The notes under the pieces are model-generated. The model saw only the letters and a program-made list of their open reading frames with translations, searched no databases and had not been told where the DNA came from. A program made the translations under genes and the position numbers. A stretch of 64,000 nucleotides of DNA, taken from positions 39,862,055 to 39,926,054 of the forward strand of contig OY978529.1 in NCBI GenBank assembly GCA_963854835.1, read 5' to 3'. This document shows positions 1-11,480 of the stretch, piece by piece. This DNA is from Megamerina dolium (Eukaryota > Arthropoda > Insecta > Diptera > Megamerinidae). Each line of letters opens with the position of its first letter. Positions within the stretch are counted from its first letter, which is position 1.

Positions 1-1280
1 AAAATTGCAAATTTGTCAAAAATAAGTTACAAAAGATATTGTAAAAATAAAAAAGAGGGAAAAACTTTCACATTTTTTAATTTCATTAACACATTCAGCA
101 TATGTGAAATTTTGCATCCTTAACTAGATCTGCAGCCAAGGTCTACTCCATCCCTAATCACTTTCACTTGAAAGCAATGCAAATTTGGAAAATTGTCAAA
201 AATGAACTATAAATGATATTGAAAAAGTAAAAATGGCTCTTAAATTTTACATTCCTTATCTTTTAAAGTGCATATGAGAAATATTTAATAAAAAGGTTTA
301 ATTAATTTTTGTCCATATACCGGTAGTTAGTTAGTCCATGTTTACCCAATATTTTTATAAAATAATTAAAACTTGATAAATTTACAAAAATAAACCATAA
401 AAGATATTGAAATAATAAAACAAGTGAAAAATTTTCACATTCTTTAGCTTTAGTAATTTGTATCACAAATATTTAATTTGTAATATTTTCCTACATCTGC
501 TGCATAGTAAAGAATACACAATTTTGATCACTTGTACTTCACATCAATATCAATTTTGAATACTAGTCAAGAATTAATTGTCAACTATTTTCCAAAAATA
601 CCTTCACTCACTTTCCAAACTGCATATTATTAATGCTTAACTGAAGCTTCATCATTAGGTCTGCAGACCAGTAGAGAAGCATATCAATTCTAACCTCTTT
701 CACCTCAAAGCAACACTAATTTTGAAAAATGATCAATAATAAACTGTAAACGATTTTCACAAAAATCAAAAAGAATAGATAAATTGTATATTTTTGATGT
801 TAAAGTGAAGCTTTATCACTAGATATGCAGCTCAGGAGAAATACATAATTTTACCCACTTTTACGTCAAAGCAATATCAATTTTGAAAAATTGTCAAAAA
901 TTAACTGTCAAGAATTTTCGAAAAACTACAAGTGCAATTACATTACATATTCTTTGGTTTCAAAACTGTATATTATTAATCTTAAATTTGAGCTTTATTA
1001 TTATACCAGCAGCCAGGTAAGCTAGTACACTGTTATCACCACATTCGCTTCAAAGTAGTAACGAAATTCAAAAATTCAAAAAAATTGACTACCAATAATA
1101 TGTTACTTAAAAAATAAAAACAGTAAATAAAGTCTATATTTATTAGCTTTAGAAATGCATTTCTTTTATTTTTAATTGGAGCTTTTTCTATCTCCAAATA
1201 TATATCTCACTTAATCAAGTACCAGCACGTCTTCAACAATTTGTTGGAAATAATTGTCAAAAGTCATTAAATTTTAAATA
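1..1280. repeat. Decayed tandem array, unit about 175 bp (family B)
   Basis: A block close to TTTTGAAAAATTGTCAAAAA recurs near 10, 184, 370, 553, 720, 881 and 1070, each time preceded by a 'cactt...caaagcaat' stretch and followed by 'aactgtaaa.gat'. Spacing is 160-185 bp, so this is a diverged tandem array that starts before the window. The same block appears inverted at 13.35-14.33 kb. No coding frame is present. Confidence 0.6.
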
Positions 1281-2739
1281 CAAGGCAAGTTACAATTTAA
1301 GAGGTTTTTTTTTTTTAATATTCATATTCATATTTAATATTCATAAATGGTGCTTTAGTATCAAATTTAATGTGTTTGAATGTCTTTCAGGTTACTCTCA
1401 AAATAACCGAGAGGATCGTAAACATGATGACTTTCAAGTGTTACAGCCACTTGTTTCTATTAAATTTAGCTTTAGAAGGCTTAGAATAACATATTTCTTT
1501 TATATCTGAATATTCAATTTTAGCTTGAATATATATTTCGACCTGGAAAAATTGAACACTCAGAATTTATTTCCTACTACTGTCTAGAATTTGCCACGGT
1601 TGTATTAACATTTAACAAACAAGCTCTTACAATTGTTATTTTATTTCAATTCTCTCATAAACGAAAGCAATATTTTCTCCCCAATACAATACATCCCTGC
1701 AAATACATTGGGGATGCATAACAAAAGACATATGAGAAATGAAAAATTTTCGGAGAAACTTTAACACTTGACGTTATCTCTTGAAATTATGATAGGCACT
1801 TGACATTGACTTTAACTCTGATGTACGATATACAATATTTGTCCTGGTTGTAGTATCTGATGGTCAATTGATGTGTTCAAATTTGAATTCTTGAACTTTA
1901 TTCATTTAAGTATGTTCATGTTTCGTATACATATTTATTACTTTAGGTAAAGTACTCTTTCCCCACAATATAGGTATAGGTGTAATGTTTATTGCATTCA
2001 TACATTTAATAGAATTTATTTGTAATAGAAAGTTTTATTTAAAATTTAAATTAAAATCGTATAAATTAGAAATACACATACAAACATTCACTCATACATA
2101 CACTCAGACAAAGCAAGAAAATGCCTTTCATTTAAAAGATTTATGGTTTCAACGTGATTTACGTGTTTTGCTGCTTGAGCAAATTTTTACGCTATCCCAA
2201 CTTTCTAAGTACTTACGACGTATTTGCAATAAAAAGTTTGTTTCCATCTTATCATCATCTACTGGGCTTCTTTGCCGACCGGCAAACATTTTTCGAAAAT
2301 GATATTTTACGTGAAATAGAAAATATTTAATAGCCTACAATCATTCCACAGTGGCGAACAACAACAACAACAACAACAAACGAAAAAAACCAATTGTCAT
2401 TGAAAGGGCCTATCTAAGGTGTGTATACGAGTATATGGGTATGCCTACTACATAGCTGCCTGTACTTGAAAAATATTTATAATTATTAGTATGTATTTTG
2501 TGAAATTAAAAAGACATTAAAAAAAAAACAAGAAATCATTCGGTTGAATTGTTCAAATTGGACAGTATGAGTTTTAGTATACTAAATATATTTAACGATT
2601 ATTTTATTTGATTGTAATGAAAATATTTGAAATTCCTTAAAATGAATAATAAAAATCTAGAACAATAATGTTTAATCAACTCTATATGTAGTTATTTAGT
2701 ATTATTTTTATTCACCAATTTCTTCTATGTTCTCCTTGA
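1281..2739. other. AT-rich stretch, no recognised gene
   Basis: Nothing recognisable apart from a microsatellite at 2357-2380. A 105-codon open frame at 1985-2302 (+) includes LKDLWFQRDL, faintly like the WFQQD block of mariner transposases. It has no further match and I do not call it a gene. Confidence 0.5.
2357..2380. repeat. (AAC)n microsatellite
   Basis: Eight near-perfect AAC units, a very common class in flies. Confidence 0.9.
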
Positions 2740-3725
2740 AATAGAGAAAAATCAATTATAGTTATTAAAGAGTGTGTTTCCTGCCTTTTATGTAGAAAAC
2801 GTTGTGGAATTGTGATTTTTGCGAATTTTGTTTCTAACCTAAAATAATTATCGCTCCCCATCAAATTCATTTCCTCTGCATTTTTGCTGAATATACTAAC
2901 TTTCTATCTTTATTCTTTGAAGGGGCTCCCATATAAAATTATTGTTTTTATCAAATTCTACCTCACTGCTCCCTGCTTCAAGTCTAGATAGGTAAAATGT
3001 ATGACTTACTCTCAGAAATCTTTCTTACTCAACATTGTATCTAAACATACTTACTTACTATCCTAACATTTGCTGGTTGCTTTGTACAAAAATGCGCCTA
3101 AAATCACCTTAAAATCGACAAATAACCCCTTCAATGCATAGAGGACACCGATAGAGGGTTTAAATGTATGACAGGCTACCATTATTTTTTTGTCGTCAAC
3201 ATTTTTTCTGAATATACTTAATCTCTATTTCCAGCTCTTAGAAGGGCTCCCCTACAAAATTTACATTTATTTATAAATACCTCTCCCCCTGCTCTTCCAA
3301 GTTGCCCATGGAAGTAGTGTATATGATCGACTTTCACTAGTTTTTACTGTCCAACATTTTTTTTTACAAATACACTTACAATCAACAAATTGCATAGGGA
3401 TCACCTCCAGAAGTTTGAAATATATGACAGAGTTCCATTTATTTTTCCTCGCAACATCTTTTGCGAACATGCTTACCTCCTACGTCTAACACTTATAGAA
3501 GTTACACTATAAACTTATATATTTAGCAATTGCATTGCGATTGCTCTCAGTAAAAATAGATAATAGAAAAATCAAATATAAGACACACTCTAATAAATTT
3601 TTACTACTCAACCAGAACGTAATTCTCACCTACTTTCAGCCCTTATAAGGGTTCCATTGCAAAATGGTGAAAAGCCATAAATAACACATTATCTGAGCAG
3701 GAAACACCACTCGAGCGATGAGTTA
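2740..3725 (-). repeat. Decayed tandem array, family D, minus orientation
   Basis: Read on the minus strand, this repeats a unit built from 'gtaagtatgtt', 'gtcatacattttac' and 'gggagcccctt'. Copies occur near 2940, 3090, 3245, 3425 and 3640. The same unit occurs in plus orientation at 10.6-11.5, 16.9-17.6, 25.5-25.8 and 46.9-48.8 kb. The array is interrupted by the RNase H retrotransposon fragment at 3750-4650 and resumes after it. Confidence 0.55.
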
Positions 3726-3749
3726 TATTATTATTTATATATTTTATGG

Positions 3750-4650
3750 TTTAGCCGAATCAAGCCACTTATCTGAGTCCCTTTTCGTCCCTCAAATCGT
3801 AAGTTAATTATTTGTTTGTTACATAATTCTTCTGCTTCCTTCCTCATAATAAGATCACACGTTATTTCAAGCATATCTTTGTGGGGTATGTTCCATATTT
3901 CGAGTTCATCAATAAATTGACGACCCATTGTGGACGTCCTCCTGCTTGCCAATGCAGCACACTGGCACACTATGTGCACCGCTGTCTCTGCCTCTTCCAT
4001 GCATAATCTGCAAATGTCAGCATACTCCCCTTTGACAAGACTCATCTTGCTGAGGTGGTACCTGAAATTGCTATGCCCAGTTATTAATGCAGTCAACCAG
4101 CTTAGTGTTAACCGTCCTAGACTGAGAGCCCTCCCCGATTCACTGCCTTTTGATAGCCTCAACGAAGCCCTTACATGTCTACAAGTGGATAAGAGATGGA
4201 GTTTCTTTATCCACTCTTCGACCTTTGCCTTCACCGTCCCGCTGCTGAGAGCAACCACTTGTTTCGGTTACATAAAACTCAGTTTCAGCTTCTTGTCTAG
4301 CCAAGGCGTCTGCAGCTGCAATTTGTTCTATGCCAATGTGTTCCTTCACCCACATAAGAGTAATCGCATTACTACGAGCACACCCGTTAAGTTTCTGAAC
4401 ACATTCGAGCGCCAACTTAGTAGATACCGTAGGTTGTTGTAGTCGCTTGACCACCGCCTGGTTATCGAGTGCTAGCAAGATCTTCGTACCTTGCACCTTT
4501 CCATCCAGTAGATGATTTAGCGCATGCATTAAACCAAGCATTTCTGCTTGATAAACCGATGCGTATCTTCCCAGATTCAGAGTGCATGTCAGTCCCAACT
4601 CTTTAGAGAAGATTCCAGCACCCGCTCTGCCATGAGTTGTAAGACGAACC
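3750..4650 (-). pseudogene. RNase H and C-terminal zinc-knuckle part of an I/LOA/R1-type non-LTR retrotransposon, 5'-truncated and frameshifted
   Basis: Two minus-strand frames form one broken gene. The first (about 4640 to 4179) is an RNase H domain: GAGIFS start, YQAEMLGLMHAL (catalytic Glu), ALDNQAVVKRL (catalytic Asp) and WVKEHIGIEQIAAADALA (the usual W-V-x-x-H-x-G-x-E-x-A-D block, degraded). The DGSK segment with the first catalytic Asp is missing, so the fragment begins inside the domain. The second frame (4258 to 3731) carries the downstream region LTALITGHSNFRYHLSKM and a C-x2-C-x8-H-x4-C knuckle (CRLCMEEAETAVHIVCQC). A frameshift between 4180 and 4260 separates the two. RNase H after the RT is typical of I, LOA and R1 clades and absent from RTE, so this is not part of the RTE copies nearby. 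No RT or endonuclease remains. A TAA-rich tail lies at 3722-3745. Confidence 0.75.
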
Positions 4651-4835
4651 TTTATTAATTTTAACTCCTCAACATCTACTACCTACTCCATAAAGCGGCT
4701 GCCCTACAAAATTGATTTTTGCATAAAATCTGAAGAACATAATTTTTATAGAGGAGCCCTAAGGACTTCCTAAAGATATCTACTCTTTCATACTTCAAAG
4801 TCTCCATGAAAGATGAGGAGTTTGTATTTTATTGC
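4651..4835 (-). repeat. Continuation of family D array
   Basis: The sequence 'cctactccataaagcggctgccctacaaaatt' and the following unit resemble the array left of the retrotransposon fragment, so the LINE fragment lies inside this array. Confidence 0.45.
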
Positions 4836-5388
4836 TCATTACTTTATTGTAACAATTATCTGGCATCGATATACAAGTTTTTCACATACATTTTAGCTCA
4901 GAATATTTCTTCTATGTGTCATTAAACAGAGTAGTTGTTTGGTATCATATAAATATTATTTATATACACTTCAGACATAAACTAAATGCTTATTAAACAT
5001 ATAAAGAGCATTAAATTTCATAAAAAAAAATTATCATATTTTTTATATACCTACCAATAAGCTCATAACAAGCTTTGACTTGTAATCAGCTCCATAGTTG
5101 GAAATACGAGTATTACAAGTACATAAATATGTGACCATAGGTATAATCGTTCATATAATTTCCTATTTACATTAGCTTATTATCAATAAAGGCATTTTGT
5201 TGTTGTTATTTCGGGTGTTACTATCATTGTTATTATTATGGATGAGTATGCTTATAAGTTTGTTACGCCATGTGGCAGCATATGCAATTCAAACTGTCAT
5301 TTAATATTATTGGTTTATGTTTATATACAATATTTATACATTGTTGCTTGCTAAATATTGTTATTGTTATTTTTTTCTTCGGCAATAA
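4836..5388. other. AT-rich stretch, nothing recognised
   Basis: No coding frame, inverted repeat or known element seen; TA-rich with short TTATTG runs. Confidence 0.5.
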
Positions 5389-6456
5389 TACATATTACCA
5401 TTACTTACTTACTTACTTACTTATGTGGCCATAACAACCGAATATCGATTTAGGCCGAAAATAACATGCTTCGCCAGCCATCTCTGTTCTTCGCTAGCTG
5501 GCGCCAGTTAGAAATTCCAAGCGCCGTCAGGTTCTCCAGTACTTGGTCTTTCCACCGGAGGTTTGGTCTTCCTCTTCTGCGTCGTCCTCCAGCGGGTTCC
5601 GAATATAACACCTTCTTAGCTGGAGCGTGTTCTTCCATTCGCTCGACATGACCTAGCCAGTGCAGCCTCTGGATTTTGATGCGCTTTACTATGTCAATAT
5701 CGGCATATAGCTCGTACAGCTCATGGTTGTACCTTATTCGGTACTCGCCACCAACGCAAATAGGTCCAAAGATCCTGCGTAGGACCTTTCTCTCGAAAAC
5801 TCCAAGCATTCGCTCATCAGAGATGGAAATTGTCCAGGCTTCAGCGCCATATGTTAGGACAGGCATGATGAGAGACTTGTAGAGTGTAGTTTTCGTTCTT
5901 CGAGAGAGGGCTCGACTTTTCAATTGCTTACTCAGCCCAAAGTAACACCTGTTAGCAAGAGTTATCCTACGCATGATCTCCAAGCTGACGTCATTACTGC
6001 TGTTAATGCTGGTTCCAAGATAGACAAAGTCCCTTACTACTTCAAAAGCGTAGTTGTCAACAGTGACGTGCTGTCCAAGACGCCGGGACTCTTTGTTTGT
6101 TGACACTAGATACTTCGTCTTGCCCTCGTTCACCGTGAGACCCATCCGACGCGACTCTCTTTCCAACTCTGAGAATGCTGCACTGACTGCTCGCGTGTTC
6201 ATGCCGATTATGTCAATATCGTCGGCATACGCTAACAGCATGACACTTTTGTTGAAGATAGTGCCATTATGTCGTAGATCAGCAGCTCGTATTATTTTCT
6301 CCATAATTAGATTGAAGAAGTCGCACGATAACGAATCACCTTGTCTGAAACCCCGTTCGGTATTAAACGGTGCGGAGAGGTCCTTCCCAATTTTCACTGC
6401 ACAACGAGAGTTATGCAGTGTCATTCTACAAAGTCGAATTTACATATTACCATTAC
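5389..6456 (-). mobile_element. 5'-truncated RTE-clade non-LTR retrotransposon with 16-bp target duplication
   Basis: The element body is about 5405-6440 on the minus strand. It is flanked by an identical 16-bp duplication TACATATTACCATTAC at 5389-5404 and 6441-6456. The 3' end is a (TTAC)n run as read on the plus strand, (GTAA)n in element sense. The body matches the 3' third of the full-length copy at 54.3-57.7 kb almost base for base and stops abruptly at the base corresponding to about 55321 there. This is classic truncated target-primed reverse transcription. Only seven residue differences separate the encoded 324-residue tail from the full copy, so both inserted recently relative to the rest of the window. 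Confidence 0.93.
5450..6440 (-). pseudogene. C-terminal 324 residues of RTE reverse transcriptase (dead on arrival copy)
   Basis: The open frame corresponds to residues 669-992 of the full protein. It retains GFRQGDSLS, the catalytic AYADD box and the C-terminal region ending NRDGWRSMLFSA. The apurinic endonuclease domain and RT motif A (FVDYKAAFD) are absent, so it cannot be autonomous. The frame is still uninterrupted, as expected for a young truncated insertion. Differences from the full copy include H to Q after RRLG, R to K in QLRSR, T to I and I to M around SDER, K to R in LRKIFG, R to H in RLRWLG, and K to R in RRKRGR. The first Met of the frame is internal to the original protein and should not be read as a start. 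Confidence 0.92.
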
Positions 6457-7871
6457 CTACCATTATTTCAATATATAATTTTGCTATTTTTTATACGTAC
6501 ATGCGCACACACAGACGCAAAGTAATTGTGAGATTTTGTTTTTAGTACATTTGTGTTTATTTCATTTTTATTTTCGCTTTCAATTCTTTTTTGTTCGCAA
6601 CATATCCTTCTTTCACTCGCGATCCATCCACCTAACCCCATTAGCAACCTTCAACTGTTTTTGTGTCCTTAAAACTATACTACTCCTACATCCATACCGA
6701 TATTGTATGTACGAGTATATATGGTATTACAATGCCACAATCCAATAGAGGGTCATATTAATAACTCCAATGGGGATTTGTTTCCTGAGTCCGGGTGCTT
6801 GACTCTTGCTTTGTTTTGCTATTTCAAATATTTGTTTTTCTTCTGTTCTTATTTCACATCATTGTACGACCAATACGTATGAGCATAGATGTAAACTGAT
6901 GACGATGATCATGATGATAATGATAATTATCATAATGATGAGTTTTCTCTTTCTTCTTCTTCTTCTTCTTCGACTATAACAGCCAAGCAATTGCCATTAT
7001 TGCATGTTTCTATCAGACCTCCAGCAGTAACAAAACATTAATATTGATATAGCATTGTATAGCTAGTATAGTCATGTATGTATGTATGAGTATATAGTAT
7101 AGGGTCTCATACATATGAATATATCGTACAGTATTTCTATATAACATCCGGCACCTTTCTATTATTTAAAAGTGATTTTGTATTCGTTGTAGCATATATT
7201 TCGTATGTACGTATTTTGCAAGAGAATAACAACCAAACGAAAAATCGGCTAGCATAACATGGTAATAGGGTGGTTGAGCACTCTCATTGAATATATTATG
7301 GCATGTTGTTTTCTTTGTTTCTTCCTGTCCTTTACAATTTCGATGAGATTTTAAACATAGTACCCCTAGTAACTAGAATATTTGTAACCATTTATTGTGG
7401 CGCTCAGTGAGTATTCTCAGATGGTTGACTGGTTTGTTTACTAACTCGAATGTAAAATATTGTATTTGAAATACTCTATAGAAAAATGAACTAGTTTGAG
7501 TTGTGGTGACTGGTTCACATTTTGATATGTTCCTACAATTTTATTGAAAGAATAGAAAGACGATAAGTTACTCCGTATAGTCTCTAGGATTTGGTGCAGC
7601 ATATATTACTTTGTATGTAGTTGGCAAAAATTGTCATTACATCAGTTTTTTTTTTAGGATTATGCTATTTTACACAATCACAAAAACACTTTTCATCTTT
7701 TCGATATTTCGTATTTTACTAAAAATATTTGTTTGCCATGGCCAGTTTGCATCTAAAAATTTTATTTGGATTGAGGTTTCATTCATTCGATTTTAAATTG
7801 ATTATCGGTTTTTCCACAATTTGTTACGATTAAAATGTATAAAAAACAAGTGCATTCTTTTCGTAATACCA
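6457..7871. other. AT-rich stretch with a (TTC)n microsatellite
   Basis: No gene recognised. It holds a CATGATGATAATGATAAT-type simple region at 6900-6945, a (TTC)n run at 6951-6971 and short TATGTA repeats near 7075. Confidence 0.5.
6951..6971. repeat. (TTC)n microsatellite
   Basis: Seven TTC units. Confidence 0.9.
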
Positions 7872-8535
7872 CAAAAAGTTCCCGGAATAACCACATAATT
7901 TAATAATTTAAATTTTGTTTTTATGTTCAGTTAGTACATCTGTTGTTGATATTCCCTCTAAATCTTAGCGTCATAGCTTGACATTTGCAAAAGTCACGTA
8001 GCCAAAAGTACATCTATCTCTGTGTGTTGGTGATTTTTTACAATTTTCAATCAATCTCATGCAAAAAAGAGACCGTGTTGATGTCGCAAATACATGATTT
8101 GCGAGGCTGAATCTGATCCCACATTCATCAAAAGGATGAATGGAGACGAGACATGGATTTATGAGTACGACGGAAAGAGACCAGAATTGTGGGCAGAAAA
8201 CTCGTAAATTTTGTACCATGATAACGCACCGTCGCACAGTGCCATCATTATTCGTCATTTTTTTACGAATAATGCAAAAAGGTACCATCCAACAGCCACT
8301 AAATTCACCTGATTTGGCTTCCTGTGACTTCTTTCTGTTCAATCGAGTTAAAAAACCATTACGGGGACCACCGCAGCCGAGAGGAAGTAATGGAAAAATC
8401 GCAGGAAGCGTGAGGTAGGTGTATGATGCTAAGATTTGGAGGAAATATCAACAACAGATGTACCAACTCAACAAAAAAAAAACAAAACTAAAATTGGAAC
8501 GAGCGCCACAAGGTGGTTATTCCGGGAACTTTTTG
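7872..8535 (+). mobile_element. Internally deleted mariner with 23-bp perfect terminal inverted repeats
   Basis: Left terminus 7872-7894 begins CAAAAAGTTCCCGGAATAAC; the same 23 bp occur inverted at 8513-8535. Between them lie plus-strand remnants of a mariner transposase: GDETWIYEYD (first catalytic Asp, about 8134), YHDNAPSH (second Asp codon at 8220) and SPDLASCDFFLF (third Asp codon at 8311). The last two Asp codons are 91 nt apart where DD34D needs 105, and the frame changes between them. The transposase N-terminus and the DETW-to-HDNA interval are largely deleted. The long minus-strand frame across it (7971-8342) is an antisense shadow. The right end carries an extra 'attgatc' relative to the left, so the flanking TA is not clean. 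Confidence 0.8.
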
Positions 8536-9010
8536 ATCAATGTGGTATATATTTTTCATTTATTTTTATGAAAATATTAAAATTACTCTAATTTTTTTTT
8601 GCGGCTAAAAGTACTTAATTTTTGTTTTTTTTTTTGTTTCAAATTGTAAAATTTGTGAAAAAATTAAAATGTCAACTTTGGCAGATGGGCATAGTTATCA
8701 TCCGATTGCTCTGATTCTCAAATTCATCCAGTCACTAAAGAATATAATTGCACCAATTGTACCAATCACTTTTACACCAGTTATATGACCAGTTCATCAG
8801 TCACTTTTACCCATTGTGTTCCAATTGGTGCAGAACATATCACACCAATATTGTGGGTGTAATTTTGCGGCCGCTTCATTTGTGGCCATTTCAATTGGGA
8901 TTTAATTTGTATTTATTTATTTGTTATTGTTTTTGGCGTCGTTATCTTGGTTGTTGTTCTTATTGTTGTTGTTGCTATTATTTTCACATTTTTCTATTCA
9001 TATTTGTGTA

Positions 9011-9033
9011 TGTGTGTGTGTGTGTGTGTGTGT
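9011..9033. repeat. (TG)n microsatellite
   Basis: About eleven TG units; a second GT run follows at 9076-9094. Confidence 0.9.
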
Positions 9034-10400
9034 AAATATTATGGAAACACTACATATATTTTTATGGTATTTGTTTGTGTGTGTGTGTGTGTGTTCATGA
9101 TACTTATTGTTTAACATTCAATTTGTGTATTCAATGTAACCACTTGAAATTGTTAATGGGAATTTTCTACATTTACTCGGTTAATGTGAAAAGTTTCCCT
9201 TTCATCATAGTGGCTGCAGCACAAAATCGTCGTTGAGGCGACTGGTTTTGGTTCTTGCCGGTTAGTAATATTGGTTATTATCATCTATATTGCTATTTAG
9301 TTTGTATACTCTTGGATATTTTATTTTTTATTTTCTTCTTTTAATTATGCAAATTAATAAACCATTAAGTAATTTTTGTGGTAAGCATCAAATACTTAAG
9401 AGTTAGAGAGAAAGGCGATATAATTTAATAATTTTTTGTTCAATTCGAACGCGTTACACATGAAAGGATTTTTAGAATTTTAATTGTACTTTCAAAAATT
9501 TATGGTAAACAAATTGTAGAACTAATTTTTTTGTTTTTTTTTTTTTTTGCTGTTGGTCAAATATATTTGTGTAATTAAAGATTGTATGGAATACAAAATA
9601 GCGTGGATTTCTTCTTAACTCCACAATAGTCAATAGTCTACAGAAGAAATAGCGTAAACCCTAATCCAAAACCTGAATTCCCATATATTTTTAGTGTAAA
9701 ACATATTTTGATATGGACGAAAATGCCTTTCAGAGATGGAAACCGTTGCTTACAATGACCACTTCTGTGACCCCAAGTAATTGTGGATCTCATAAAAAAA
9801 ACACACACACTTTTTATTAAGAATATAATTTTGATATAATTTTTTAAAGCAATTTACTTTCGAAATCAAAATCTGAAACAATCAAAATGCAACAAAATCA
9901 AAAATTTTATGAAGAACTCAAACGAATCGACATATTTAAAAAATTTTATATCCATCCCCCACACCTAAACGCACATGCATAAAATTTAATTACATTCTCA
10001 CATAATCTACATTTTATAACACATTTTAATACACATTAAAAATGTTCAAGTGAAGAAATAACAGTATCTGCCAATACGCAGAAAAGGCGATTATGAAAAA
10101 TCTCGGTTAAAGTTCATTTTTGAAATTGCTCTAATTAGTAATTATCGTATTGTATTGTGGATTGTAAAATTAATGCTACTCTTAAGTGATGGTGGAACAA
10201 TTTTAATTAGATTCTCATATAATCTACATGATGATATAATAATTTGTGAATAATAAAAAAAAAAAGTACATAAGCAATCAGCACTGAAAGTGCAGAGCAA
10301 GAAAAAAAAACAAGTAGGTAAAATGAACAATTATTACTTGGCTCATATTCTTAATACGCATCAACGCATGAATTTGTAATATTGTTTTGCTGTATTCCAG

Positions 10401-10438
<38 letters not shown>

Positions 10439-10439
10439 G
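10401..10439. repeat. (TTG)n microsatellite
   Basis: Thirteen perfect TTG units, among the longest perfect trinucleotide runs in the window. Confidence 0.95.
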
Positions 10440-10640
10440 CTGTGCATTAAAAGCAAACTAGTTACAACCAAGATTTTATTTCGCAATATACTAAATAGGA
10501 GAAAAGTTCTTCGGTCGGAATGTGATGCATTTTTGGGATGAATATTCGATGAATAATAATTCACAAAATTAAAAAAAAAAAAAAAAATTAAAAGCAAAAT
10601 ATATCAGTTATTCTTCTGAATATGAATAATTATATTAATA

Positions 10641-11480
10641 TTAAATATTAAAGGGGAACGTTTGTAGGGAGAAAATGTTGGCACAGAAAAATTAATGGAA
10701 GTCGGTCGTACATTTTACCCCTCTGGATTCAATTTCTGCTTCTACCTTCATTTTGTAAGAAAGCTTCCTTTAAAAGTAAAGATAGGGACTAAGTTTGCTC
10801 ACAAATAATGTTTAATGATAAAAATGAATGAGAATGGGTTATATATTTTTTACAGGGTTTATGGGTTATATATTTTTATATTTACAGGTACTTTTTGTAT
10901 GGGAGTCTCTCTAAACAGAAAACATACTGTTGAAGGTAAAAAGTAATAAAGATCCCTCATACATTTTAGCGGCATTTTGACAACGTTGTGGGCGAAATTA
11001 AGATAAAAGTTGTTCAATTTTGTAGGAGAGGCCCTCTAACACACAGAAATAGGGGAAAACTATATTCGGAAGAAACGTTACGGAGAAAAATTTAATGAAA
11101 GTCGGTCATTCATTTCATTTCTCTGGGGGCGATTACCAATTTTTTTATTTTTATTTTTTTTTTTTGTAAGGAAGTTGCTCTAAGGCGTGAAGATAAACAG
11201 TAAGTATATTCAAAAAATATTTAGTGAACAAATTAGTGAGAGTCAGTCATATATTTTACCAGCTTATGGGCACACGCTGAGGGTGAATTAAAAGAAAAAA
11301 AAGCGTTGATTTTCTAAGGCAGCTCCTCAAAGGAGCAGAAATAGGGGGTTAGTCTGTTCAGAAAAAATATTCAGGATATCAAATAATAAAAGTCTATTGT
11401 AAATTTTAACCCTATAATGTTGATTTTGGTGATTTTTATAAATGTTTTATAAATACTTTTTTTAAGATAGATACAAAATA
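10641..11480 (+). repeat. Decayed tandem array, family D
   Basis: The phrase 'gtcggtc.tacattt.a' followed by 'ccctctgg' recurs near 10700, 10945, 11100, 11240 and 11390, and 'gagataggg.(c/g)taagt' precedes it in each unit. The unit is about 150 bp and copies are strongly diverged. No coding content. Confidence 0.55.

Larger units (their letters stand above)
8536..10640. other. AT-rich stretch with microsatellites
   Basis: No gene recognised. Contains (TG)n at 9011-9033 and 9076-9094 and (TTG)n at 10401-10439. The open frames here translate the microsatellites and T/A runs. A 'ccaatt...accaat' low-complexity patch lies at 8745-8830. Confidence 0.5.

Noticed and set aside
1985..2302. 105-codon plus-strand frame as a gene
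   Set aside because: No domain, no splice or start support, and Lys/Leu/Ile/Phe-rich as expected from AT-rich filler.
3930..4442. 170-codon plus-strand frame
   Set aside because: Antisense to the RNase H retrotransposon fragment, which has the recognisable motifs.
5466..6545. Plus-strand frames of 61, 68 and 163 codons over the truncated RTE copy
   Set aside because: Antisense to the RTE tail and nearly identical to the shadows over the full copy.
7971..8342. 123-codon minus-strand frame
   Set aside because: Antisense to mariner transposase blocks on the plus strand within inverted repeats.
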